Assembly: GCA_002501605.1 (NCBI GenBank) | Contig: DANW01000041.1 | Location: 1-18,946, forward strand | DNA: 18,946 nt | Direction of reading: 5' to 3' | From: Euryarchaeota archaeon UBA28 | GTDB lineage: Archaea > Thermoplasmatota > Poseidoniia > Poseidoniales > Thalassarchaeaceae | Shown here: piece by piece, positions 8,557 to 15,882 of the stretch | How positions within the stretch are numbered: the first letter of the stretch is position 1 | Layout: each line of letters starts with the position of its first letter | Translations under genes and position numbers: made by a program | The notes under the pieces: generated by a model | What the model was told of the DNA's origin: nothing | Database searches by the model: none | What the model saw: only the letters and a program-made list of their open reading frames with translations

Positions 8557-8574
8557 TGCCCTCCTCGCATCTCC

Positions 8575-9063
8575 ATGAAAGCGGAGAATGCGGTACTTTC
8601 CACGGTGGCTATTTTCACATTGGCATTTATAATCTTGACACTTAATTCATCCAATTCCCCTTTAGAAGAAAAAAATTGGCAGATCGCGAATGTCTGTCTA
8701 GCTGACCACAATTCCCTTGCGAGCCATGAGCACGTACAACTTTCCATCATAATCAACGGGTCCGAAGTAGAGATTGAGTCTGACATAGGAATTGGCGACC
8801 CGGGCTGTGATGGAATGAAGGGGATTCATACTCATGATAACACTGGTAGATTACATATCGAGACACCAAGTGTAATGCCTGCTCCCTTGGGGGCCTTCTT
8901 CGAGATTTGGGGGGAGTCATTCAGTCAGAATGAGATTATGGGTAACAAGAATGACTCCAATCATGAAATAGTACTCACTGTAAATGGAGAGGTCAACCAT
9001 CTATACGATGAATATATGATGCAAGACGGTGATCAAATTCGAATAGAATACAGGGCCATTTGA
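8575..9063 (+). CDS. Small membrane-anchored extracytoplasmic protein with HTHD histidine motif (162 aa)
   Basis: A hydrophobic N-terminal segment (AVLSTVAIFTLAFIILTL, about 6-23) acts as signal or anchor, leaving the rest outside the cell. The outer part has HEHVQLSIIING (51-62), then GIGDPGCDG (72-80) and the signature GIHTHDNTGRLHIE (83-96). FFEIWG (108-113), a VNGE turn (137-140) and a closing DGDQIRIEY (151-159) complete it. From memory, this order of motifs recurs in small secreted or lipoprotein-like proteins of actinobacteria, chloroflexi and marine archaea, whose function I cannot name. Clustered histidines (H51, H53, H85, H87, H94) with C41 and C78 suggest metal binding, which is an inference. 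ATG 8575 is chosen because it begins the signal sequence and has a TATA-like element at the right distance. TTG 8530 and ATG 8542 are in frame but would leave almost no promoter. The stop abuts the rtcB stop. Confidence 0.8.
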   Translation: MKAENAVLSTVAIFTLAFIILTLNSSNSPLEEKNWQIANVCLADHNSLASHEHVQLSIIINGSEVEIESDIGIGDPGCDGMKGIHTHDNTGRLHIETPSVMPAPLGAFFEIWGESFSQNEIMGNKNDSNHEIVLTVNGEVNHLYDEYMMQDGDQIRIEYRAI

Positions 9064-10533
9064 CTATCCCTTGATGACTGTAACTGGCCGTAATCTAGCA
9101 ACGGGTCTCGCCAATCCAGCCTGATCTGTCAAAGAAATAACATCATCCACATTCTTGTAGGCTTCGGGCGCTTCTTCTGAGAGTACATTTGGCGTCTTTG
9201 CCCTGACATGAACCCCTCTAGATTCCAGCTCAGAAATTAAAGAATCTGAATCGATAGATTTCCTAGCAGCTGTCCTTGAAAGCCTTCGCCCAGCACCATG
9301 GCATGATGATGAGAAAGCATCATTCCCCCCCTTTACAGGTCCTGCAAGTACCCAAGAGGCCGTTCCCATATCACCTGGGACAAGAACAGGTTGTCCCAAA
9401 CTGAATTTCGAAGACAGTTCCGGATTATCCCCCCCTAATGCTCTTGTCGCTCCCTTCCTATGGACCGCACAGGTACAATTCTTCCCATGAATTACATGGT
9501 TCTCTATTTTCGCAATGTTATGACTTACATCGTACACCAATTCCATATCCCCATCTGTGGAATACTCATTTCTTAGAACATCCCTCAGCTTTTGGGTTAA
9601 TGCCGATCTATTCGCAAATGCAAAATTACCAGCGGCACACATCGCATCAAAATACGAGGCCCCCTCTGAGCTATGGATCGGAGCAGAAGCCAACTGACGA
9701 TCAGGAACTGAAAATCCCCATTTCTCGGAATGCCATGTGTCCCCTAGTTTGGAATACTCCTTTTCAATATTGGCTACATGATCCGAACAAACTTGGTGAC
9801 CAAGCCCTCTTGATCCCGAATGGATCATTGCAGTAATCTGTCCCACGCGAAGTCCGAAGGCATCTGCCGCCTTCTCGTCAACGACCCTATCCACCACTTG
9901 TAATTCTAGGAAGTGGTTTCCGGATCCCAATGTACCAAGAGAAGTCGATCCCCTTTTCATGGCCTTGTGACCCACATCCCAGTTTTCACTTTCCAGAAAT
10001 CCATTAGACTCCATATTAGCCAAATCCCTCTCCTCTGCTAGACCTAAATCGACCGCTGCAGAAGCGCCACTGGAGAGAATTGAATCCAATTCCACATTTC
10101 CAAGATTCACGCCTCCCTTCCTAGTGGCTCCAGCTGGGACATTTTTAGATAATTTCTCAGCTAACGATTTTGCATCTATATCATCGATATGAAGTTCAGT
10201 TGAACATAGCCTGACTCCGCAATTAATGTCGAATCCGACACCTCCAGGAGAGATTGATCCGCCCTGTTCCCCCCATTCGATATCTGTTGCTACCACTCCA
10301 CCAATTGGAAAGCCATAGCCAAAGTGCCAGTCCGCCATTGCCCAAGCATCGCCCACAATTCCAGGTATGCTGGCAGTATTAACGAGTTGGGCTGGGGACC
10401 TATCATCGGAGTGTTCCAACATATGCGACTCATCTGAAACTAAAACTGCGTCAGTCAGCATCCTACCGTGCTTGGAAATCCTCATCCTACCCGGTCCATC
10501 CGATGACAAATGGTCCCTCCACGACGCCTCCAT
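9064..10533 (-). CDS. rtcB: RNA-splicing ligase RtcB
   Basis: RtcB joins RNA ends with 2',3'-cyclic phosphate (or 3'-phosphate) to 5'-OH using GTP and Mn2+. In archaea it seals tRNA exons after intron removal. From ATG 10533 the protein has 489 residues, close to the 481 of Pyrococcus RtcB. All key residues are seen: D102 and C105 in GFDINCGVR, H207 in GSGNHFLE, H238 in IHSGSRGLGHQ, H338 in SHN, and the guanylated histidine H412 in CHGAGR. HRKGATRA lies at 358-365. ATG 10533 is preferred because GAGGTGAC precedes it directly, it matches family length, and it leaves a 97-base divergent gap to alaS. Earlier in-frame starts are ATG 10548 and TTG 10584. No intein interrupts the gene, unlike several archaeal rtcB genes, and no archease gene is adjacent. 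Confidence 0.96.
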   Translation of the reverse strand: MEASWRDHLSSDGPGRMRISKHGRMLTDAVLVSDESHMLEHSDDRSPAQLVNTASIPGIVGDAWAMADWHFGYGFPIGGVVATDIEWGEQGGSISPGGVGFDINCGVRLCSTELHIDDIDAKSLAEKLSKNVPAGATRKGGVNLGNVELDSILSSGASAAVDLGLAEERDLANMESNGFLESENWDVGHKAMKRGSTSLGTLGSGNHFLELQVVDRVVDEKAADAFGLRVGQITAMIHSGSRGLGHQVCSDHVANIEKEYSKLGDTWHSEKWGFSVPDRQLASAPIHSSEGASYFDAMCAAGNFAFANRSALTQKLRDVLRNEYSTDGDMELVYDVSHNIAKIENHVIHGKNCTCAVHRKGATRALGGDNPELSSKFSLGQPVLVPGDMGTASWVLAGPVKGGNDAFSSSCHGAGRRLSRTAARKSIDSDSLISELESRGVHVRAKTPNVLSEEAPEAYKNVDDVISLTDQAGLARPVARLRPVTVIKG

Positions 10534-10568
10534 GTCACCTCGTCGCATCCACAACCTTTCAAGCCCAC

Positions 10569-10582
10569 GTTGCAATTGCAAC
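10569..10582. promoter_or_regulatory. Perfect 14-bp palindrome in the rtcB-alaS divergent region
   Basis: GTTGCAATTGCAAC equals its own reverse complement over all 14 bases. It sits between the divergent rtcB and alaS starts, 36 bases from the rtcB ATG and 48 from the alaS TTG. It may be an operator for a dimeric regulator. If rtcB instead began at TTG 10584, the palindrome would fall in its first codons. Confidence 0.45.
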
Positions 10583-10617
10583 AATCGAATTCAAGTCAGG
10601 CCCTCCAATGCAAGGCC

Positions 10618-10625
10618 GGAGGAGG
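10618..10625 (+). promoter_or_regulatory. Strong Shine-Dalgarno site deciding the alaS TTG start
   Basis: GGAGGAGG ends 5 bases before TTG 10631. This is the strongest ribosome-binding sequence in the window. It supports a TTG start where no ATG or GTG is available in frame nearby. Confidence 0.65.
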
Positions 10626-10630
10626 CGGCA

Positions 10631-13504
10631 TTGGCATTCGGGGAAATTGACATTCCTTACTGGACGGAATCAAATCATGAGTTAAAAATCTGTAAAGTAT
10701 CTGGCCTCAGATTCTGGACAAGAGATAGTGGCAGGGATACATGCGGAGACACCCATGAAGACCCTTACACGTTCATTGGAAATCCCATTATCAAGGGATT
10801 CACCTCCACAGGTAAGGGACTAAAGGACGAGATGAGGGAAGCTTTCCTTTCCTTCTTCGATTCAAAGGGGCATACAAGGATAGATCCGTACCCAGTCATT
10901 GCCAGATGGAGGGATGACATTCACCTCACAATAGCCAGTATTGCAGACTTCCAACCACATGTTACTAGTGGCCTAGTACCTCCCCCAGCAAACCCGCTCG
11001 GCATAAGTCAACCTTGCATCAGACTCACTGACGTTGCAGCTGTCGGTCGTTCGGGTAGACACCTATCTACATTTGAAATGATGGCACACCATGCATTCAA
11101 TAGGCCACTGGAAGGGAACGTAGTATACTGGATAGACCAATGTGTCCGCTACTGTGACGAGCTCCTTATTGAGGCACTCGGTATCGCTCCAAAATCCATA
11201 ACCTATGTGGAGAATCCGTGGTCAGGGGGAGGAAACGCTGGCCCAGCATTGGAGGTAATTGTAGGTGGTTTGGAACTCGCAACACTGGTCTTTATGAATC
11301 TGGAAGAAAATGAGGACGGAGAGATAGACATAAAAGGGCAAAAATATAGCGAAATGGATCTCCAAATTATCGATACTGGGTATGGTCTGGAAAGATTCTG
11401 TTGGGCTGCCGCAGGAACCCCAACTATCTATGAAGCGATATATCCCGAATCCATTGACTGGTTGAAATCGATTTCAGGATTCGATGAGTTCATGGAATCT
11501 CTGGAATTAGGGGTTGAAGTTGGAGAACTACTGGGCGAGCTTTCCGGCCTAGCCGGGATACTGAATATCGATGTCGGCACAGATGTTGATGGGCTTTATG
11601 TCAAGTTAAGCGAAAGGCTCTCAGAAACAGGAATAATTGTCACATTGGAGGATCTAAAGAGGGTAACAGAGCCCTTATCTTCAATATACGCCATTCCTGA
11701 TCATATGCACGCTATCTGTAACATGTTAGGAGATGGACTAGTGCCCAGTAACAGTAAGGCCGGATATTTAGTGAGGATGCTAATTAGAAGGGTTTGTAGA
11801 ATGAAGGACTCCCTCTCCATTCCAGTCAGTCTATCAGAATTGGGGGCACATCATATGAAAACTCATCTTGATATGGGCGGATTTTTGCAGTCAAAGGAGG
11901 GGATCATGGAAATTCTGGAATTGGAGGAAGCTAGATATCACCAGATGCTAAGGAAGGGAATTGCCGCTGTGAATACCGCCTTGAAAGGAATTCCAAAAGA
12001 ATCCGAACAAGTTGATGATGAAATTTTATTTCGCCTTTCAGAAGAAAGAGGGCTAAATCCAGAGATGGTAATTTCTATCGCCAGTGAGCTTGGCTGGGAT
12101 AACCTATCCGTCAGGGTTGGTTTCACCGCAGATATGGCCGCTAGGAATGCCATGATCACAAAGTTCGCTTCCAAGGAAAGAAGCAAGGGAGAAATTTTCG
12201 TTACTGATGGTATCGAAAAGACGAAACTAGACTTCTATGAAGATACCGAGGCCACTGAATTTTCCGCGAAGGTTCTTCGTTGCTACCCATTTAGTAAAGA
12301 AATCGATTCAATAATACAATTGTCTGCCGAGGTAACATCTACCCCTTCGCATGTCATTGTTACTGACAGGACCCTATTTTATCCCGAAGGAGGGGGACAG
12401 CTCGGAGATCAAGGAGTATTTATGCAGGGAAATATCCTTTGCAATGTTCTTGACACCAGGTCACAAAAGGGAGTCGTCCTCCACTTGACAGATGCTCCAC
12501 TGGATCTAGGTCCGGTCAAGGGTCTACTAAATCAAGTTAGAAGAAAGCAACTGATGGATCACCATACTGCTGTCCATATTGTAGGAGGGGCCGCTAGGAA
12601 GGTATTGGGGCCTCATATCTGGCAGGCCGGATCAAACAAAGGCGAGAGGTACGCAAGGCTGGATATTACTCACCACTCAAGACTTACTAGGGAAGAAATC
12701 GAAACCATCGAAGATACGGCCAATCAAATCATTGATTCAGACAAAAAAATCACGAAAGAAGTATTGAATAGGGCAGAAGCGGATATGAAATATGGATTCG
12801 ACATTTACCAGGGAGGTCCGCCTAAACACGAAGAGATCAGGGTAATCAGTATTGGGGACTTTGACATACAAGCTTGCGGGGGGACGCACCACGACCAGAC
12901 CTCTAAAATTGGCGAGTTAAGGATAATCAGGTCCAGTCAGGTACAAGACGGGGTGGAGCGTCTGCAAATCGTGGCAGGGGAGACGTCCAGGGAGAATTCG
13001 AGAAGACAAGAGCGTATTCTGAGCGAAGCCTCAGACATTTTAGGAGTGCAATCAGATGACCTACCCAAGGCCGTGATGAGGTTCTTCGAAGAGTGGAAAT
13101 CCCAACAGAAGAAAATCGAATCACTGGAGTCTGAAATAGTTAGATTAAGGACTGCTGGCGGAGGCACGGATTCGACAGAACTAGACGGAGTAAGGTATGT
13201 AGTGATGGAGGTTGAGGGAGACATGAAACAGATGATGACCATGCTATCTCAACTCACTAGGGACCCCGAGAAGCCCACGTTAGCTATCTTGGGTACTAGA
13301 ATAGGAGGAGGCAAAATCATCGTGGCATCCACCGAGGGAACAATTGCCTCGGAAAGGCATAATGCCGTTGAGATATTGAATGCAATTTCAGGGCATATCA
13401 ACGGTGGCGGTGGAGGCAGGCCAACAATGGCCCAAGGAGGGGGGACCAATGGGGACGGAATTCCAAATGCTCTAGAAGGGGCAAAAACCCTTCTTGGTTT
13501 GTGA
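10631..13504 (+). CDS. alaS: Alanyl-tRNA synthetase, archaeal type
   Basis: This class II synthetase charges tRNA-Ala with alanine and clears mischarged Ser and Gly. From TTG 10631 it has 957 residues, slightly longer than the roughly 900 typical of archaea. The N-terminus has the archaeal FWTRDSGRDTCGD (28-40) and FIGNP (48-52). The catalytic core shows HLTIASIADFQPHVTSG (98-114), GRHLSTFEMMAHHAFN (142-157), GGGNAGPALEV (199-209) and motif 3 DTGYGLERF (248-256). The editing domain has FYPEGGGQLGDQG, the zinc-type HHTAVH (644-649) and CGGTHH (749-754). The C-terminal domain ends with a Gly-rich GGGGGRP stretch. The frame is open further upstream, antisense to rtcB, but has no start codon there after the rtcB start. 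The family's usual four-cysteine N-terminal motif keeps only C21 and C38. The next gene begins 4 bases after the stop, indicating an operon. Confidence 0.95.
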   Translation: MAFGEIDIPYWTESNHELKICKVSGLRFWTRDSGRDTCGDTHEDPYTFIGNPIIKGFTSTGKGLKDEMREAFLSFFDSKGHTRIDPYPVIARWRDDIHLTIASIADFQPHVTSGLVPPPANPLGISQPCIRLTDVAAVGRSGRHLSTFEMMAHHAFNRPLEGNVVYWIDQCVRYCDELLIEALGIAPKSITYVENPWSGGGNAGPALEVIVGGLELATLVFMNLEENEDGEIDIKGQKYSEMDLQIIDTGYGLERFCWAAAGTPTIYEAIYPESIDWLKSISGFDEFMESLELGVEVGELLGELSGLAGILNIDVGTDVDGLYVKLSERLSETGIIVTLEDLKRVTEPLSSIYAIPDHMHAICNMLGDGLVPSNSKAGYLVRMLIRRVCRMKDSLSIPVSLSELGAHHMKTHLDMGGFLQSKEGIMEILELEEARYHQMLRKGIAAVNTALKGIPKESEQVDDEILFRLSEERGLNPEMVISIASELGWDNLSVRVGFTADMAARNAMITKFASKERSKGEIFVTDGIEKTKLDFYEDTEATEFSAKVLRCYPFSKEIDSIIQLSAEVTSTPSHVIVTDRTLFYPEGGGQLGDQGVFMQGNILCNVLDTRSQKGVVLHLTDAPLDLGPVKGLLNQVRRKQLMDHHTAVHIVGGAARKVLGPHIWQAGSNKGERYARLDITHHSRLTREEIETIEDTANQIIDSDKKITKEVLNRAEADMKYGFDIYQGGPPKHEEIRVISIGDFDIQACGGTHHDQTSKIGELRIIRSSQVQDGVERLQIVAGETSRENSRRQERILSEASDILGVQSDDLPKAVMRFFEEWKSQQKKIESLESEIVRLRTAGGGTDSTELDGVRYVVMEVEGDMKQMMTMLSQLTRDPEKPTLAILGTRIGGGKIIVASTEGTIASERHNAVEILNAISGHINGGGGGRPTMAQGGGTNGDGIPNALEGAKTLLGL

Positions 13505-13508
13505 TACA

Positions 13509-14711
13509 ATGTATGAAAGAATCGATGTCTCCGCTCGCGCTGCAGCAATAGAGTATGCCATCAGAGACGTTGTAGTCCCAGCCATAGAGTTGGAAAAGAA
13601 AGGGCATGAAATCATCAGACTAAATGTCGGCGATCCGCTGGCCTTTGATGGACTCCCTACTCCAAGCCATATGATTTCGGCATACAAGCTTGCATTGGAT
13701 AGGCAGGACAATGGATACGGCCCTTCATACGGCATTCAGGAACTTAGGGATGCCATTGCGGATTCAGAGTCCTCTAAGGGATGGGTTTGCAAAAGTGAAG
13801 ATGTCTACGTTACACATGGAGTCACTGAGGCGTTGCAAATTTTATTTGCTGCTTTCTTGGAATCAGGGGACAAGGTTCTGGCCCCCGGTCCACATTACCC
13901 CCCATACATGGCATATCCTCAGATGTATGGTGCAAAGACAGTAGAATACAGGCTGGACCCTAACGATAGTTGGCGCATTGATTTCGAGGACATAGAATCC
14001 AAGATGGATGACAATGTACGGTTATTGGTGGTTATTAACCCAAATAATCCAACAGGCAATGTCGCCACTGAAGAGGAGATAGACAAACTGGTCAAGCTTG
14101 CTCAAAAATGGCCTAAATGTACTATAATCGCAGATGAGATTTATGACGGACTAGATTTTACTGGGAGGCTGGTTTCCGTTGCATCGAAGTCTGACAACGT
14201 CCCAGTGATAGTCCTAAACGGGGTATCGAAGGTCTATTTCGCTCCGGGATGGAGAATCGGATACATGGCCTGGCACGACCCGCACGGGAAGTTGGATTTG
14301 GTCCGAGATGGGGTCGAGAGGCTACTCAGAAGTAGGCTGTGCGCATCAACTCCTGCCCAATTTGGTTATCTCGCAGGTCTACGAGACGACTCGAACTGGC
14401 TTCAAGGGCATCGAGACAGGATAAAACAAAGACTTGATCACTGTATGATGAGGATATCAGAAATCGAAGGAATAGAGTGCGAAGAACCAGGAGGGGCATT
14501 CTATCTATTCGTGAGAATTACAAGGGATGACATGTCTTCTGACGACAAGAGGTTTGTACTAGACTTACTCAATCAAAAACATGTCCTAGTCGTTCATGGC
14601 TCTGGATTCTCCCCAGAGTATGGTAGAGGACATTTCAGGATGGTTTGTCTCCCCCCGATAGAAGTTCTAGACGAAGCCTTCGATAGAATTTCTGATTTTC
14701 TCGGGAGATGA
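13509..14711 (+). CDS. Class I/II PLP-dependent aminotransferase, probably alanine-forming
   Basis: This 400-residue fold-type I aminotransferase should move an amino group between glutamate and a keto acid in the cytoplasm, with pyruvate to alanine as the likely reaction. The marks are the NVGDP substrate segment (39-43), GYGPSYGIQELR (69-80), NPNNPTG (177-183) with the cofactor-contacting Asn, and D209 plus Y212 in ADEIYDG. The Schiff-base lysine is K241 in NGVSKVYFAPGWRIGY, and R377 in HFRMV should bind the substrate carboxylate. The SKVYFAPGWR wording is that of archaeal alanine and aspartate aminotransferases. Substrate specificity cannot be read with certainty. ATG 13509 starts 4 bases after the alaS stop; a TTG at 13494 would overlap alaS. 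Sitting next to alaS supports an alanine role. The stop lies in GGGAGATGA, which overlaps a possible start for the next gene. Confidence 0.9.
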   Translation: MYERIDVSARAAAIEYAIRDVVVPAIELEKKGHEIIRLNVGDPLAFDGLPTPSHMISAYKLALDRQDNGYGPSYGIQELRDAIADSESSKGWVCKSEDVYVTHGVTEALQILFAAFLESGDKVLAPGPHYPPYMAYPQMYGAKTVEYRLDPNDSWRIDFEDIESKMDDNVRLLVVINPNNPTGNVATEEEIDKLVKLAQKWPKCTIIADEIYDGLDFTGRLVSVASKSDNVPVIVLNGVSKVYFAPGWRIGYMAWHDPHGKLDLVRDGVERLLRSRLCASTPAQFGYLAGLRDDSNWLQGHRDRIKQRLDHCMMRISEIEGIECEEPGGAFYLFVRITRDDMSSDDKRFVLDLLNQKHVLVVHGSGFSPEYGRGHFRMVCLPPIEVLDEAFDRISDFLGR

Positions 14712-14835
14712 TTGTCTGGGCTTCCTAAGTAGATTTCGTAAACAAAAGACTCTACAAGACACACTCAAAGAGAGATGGAATTCTGGGTCAGATGGCTCTA
14801 TCTCCGACTCTTGGAGATCAGGACAAGTCGTATGG
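14708..14835 (+). other. Coding-like upstream extension of the next gene without a canonical start
   Basis: The frame of the following gene stays open from just after a stop at 14668 to its first ATG at 14836. The translated stretch looks like protein: GFLSRFRKQKTLQDTLKERW followed by WNSGSDGSISDSW. No ATG, GTG or TTG occurs in that frame. CTG 14716 lies 8 bases after GGGAG (14703-14707), a normal Shine-Dalgarno distance. An ATG at 14708, overlapping the aminotransferase stop as ATGA, is in another frame and stops after six codons. One extra G in the GGG run at 14718-14720 would join that ATG to this frame, giving MIVWGFLSRF. A CTG start, a frameshift or a sequencing error are all possible. 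Confidence 0.5.
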
Positions 14836-15792
14836 ATGGCTGGAAACTCTTGGTTCAACTCATTTCTAGACAATATCGAGATGAGGCTAAGCCTTAGCTT
14901 AGGCAGGAAATTAGCACATGCTGCTTCCGAATCAGAGGAATATTTTCTAAGCCAAGAGAATCGAAGAAATCTCGGATCAAATATGGAGAAGTGGGCAGGT
15001 CTTGAGATAAACAGGACTTCCAGGGGGCTCGGAGATTTTGAAATAATCAAACAGTCATCGGATACGGCTAGTGTAATTGTAAACCATTTTTCATCAGGGC
15101 CAATGGAAGCCGGCATAGTTGCTAGCTCATGGGAGTTCGCGAAAAAGAGACGGCATAAATTCAGATGGTCCGAGTCGGGAAGAGTATTACTTGTAAGCCT
15201 CGAGGCAGATGAAATTAACGTGCCCCTCCCAAAGGAAAGTATACCTCATTGGTCAGAAAATATCCCTGCCATTACTCCCGCTGACTATGTGAATTGGAAT
15301 GATGTAAGGGAATTAGAAATGGGAGGATGGGAATTGGATGGGGAGAGAAAAATAATGATCTCTAGAGACCTAATTCTCAGGTTCGAGGAATTTTCATTGC
15401 ATAATATTCAATCATTGAATGACTCTAGATCTGATGATTACGTCTGGGAAGGAGTGGATGGTAAGAGGGCATTGTGGTGGACTGCACTAGCAGACACTTC
15501 AAGGCACCTCTTCATGGAGACAAAAAGACACGTGATGATATCAGACGCCAGTGATTGGATTACGAATTCCATTCGAAACCTCTCTTCAAGCGGATTAGGG
15601 ATGATCTCAGAACCGCAGGTAGATTGGGATACTGGAGGCCTAGAAGCCATACTAATCGGAACATTCCATCCAGCAATATCGGGCGGGATTATTTTGGGTT
15701 GCTGGGAGAGATCTACGGGTTCCAAAGGAAGAATTTTCCTTAGCATTGTAGATGGCAAAGTAAGAGTAAAAGTATGCCCTGTCAGGCCTTGA
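14836..15792 (+). CDS. Unrecognised soluble protein (318 aa or longer)
   Basis: ATG 14836 is the first canonical start. The product has no signal peptide or membrane helix and should be cytoplasmic. Visible features are an aromatic N-terminus (NSWFNSF), a charged helical stretch (GRKLAHAASESEEYF), and a basic patch KKRRHKFRW near residue 104. A C-terminal region rich in beta-forming residues contains GGIILGCWER and ends VRVKVCPVRP. I recognise no family or active site. The true N-terminus probably lies upstream, near 14716 (about 358 residues). The gene follows the aminotransferase on the same strand with almost no gap, so it is probably co-transcribed with alaS, but no functional link can be read from the sequence. 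The codon-level reading frame is long and clean, so the gene is real. Confidence 0.75.
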   Translation: MAGNSWFNSFLDNIEMRLSLSLGRKLAHAASESEEYFLSQENRRNLGSNMEKWAGLEINRTSRGLGDFEIIKQSSDTASVIVNHFSSGPMEAGIVASSWEFAKKRRHKFRWSESGRVLLVSLEADEINVPLPKESIPHWSENIPAITPADYVNWNDVRELEMGGWELDGERKIMISRDLILRFEEFSLHNIQSLNDSRSDDYVWEGVDGKRALWWTALADTSRHLFMETKRHVMISDASDWITNSIRNLSSSGLGMISEPQVDWDTGGLEAILIGTFHPAISGGIILGCWERSTGSKGRIFLSIVDGKVRVKVCPVRP

Positions 15793-15827
15793 GTATTTGC
15801 AAAGTAATAATCTAGTTCTGTCAAACG

Positions 15828-15833
15828 TTATAT
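15828..15833 (+). promoter_or_regulatory. TATA box for the TSP3-repeat protein gene
   Basis: TTATAT lies in the 90-base gap after the preceding stop, about 52 bases before ATG 15883. Transcription would start near 15855, giving a leader of about 28 bases. Confidence 0.45.
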
Positions 15834-15871
15834 CCGCCCCCGATGTCATAGGCACTGCTTCCTAGGGGGCC

Positions 15872-15877
15872 GGGGTG
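15872..15877 (+). promoter_or_regulatory. Shine-Dalgarno site for the TSP3-repeat protein
   Basis: GGGGTG ends 5 bases before ATG 15883. It supports that start over the second ATG at 15889. Confidence 0.45.
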
Positions 15878-15882
15878 TAACA

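Noticed and set aside
9064..10533. Possible intein within rtcB
   Set aside because: All conserved RtcB blocks are contiguous at normal spacing and no intein motifs are present.
10367..10630. Open frame continuing upstream of alaS, antisense to rtcB
   Set aside because: It has Cys- and Ser-rich composition unlike AlaRS, no start codon just ahead of the conserved N-terminus, and it lies opposite the conserved N-terminal part of rtcB.
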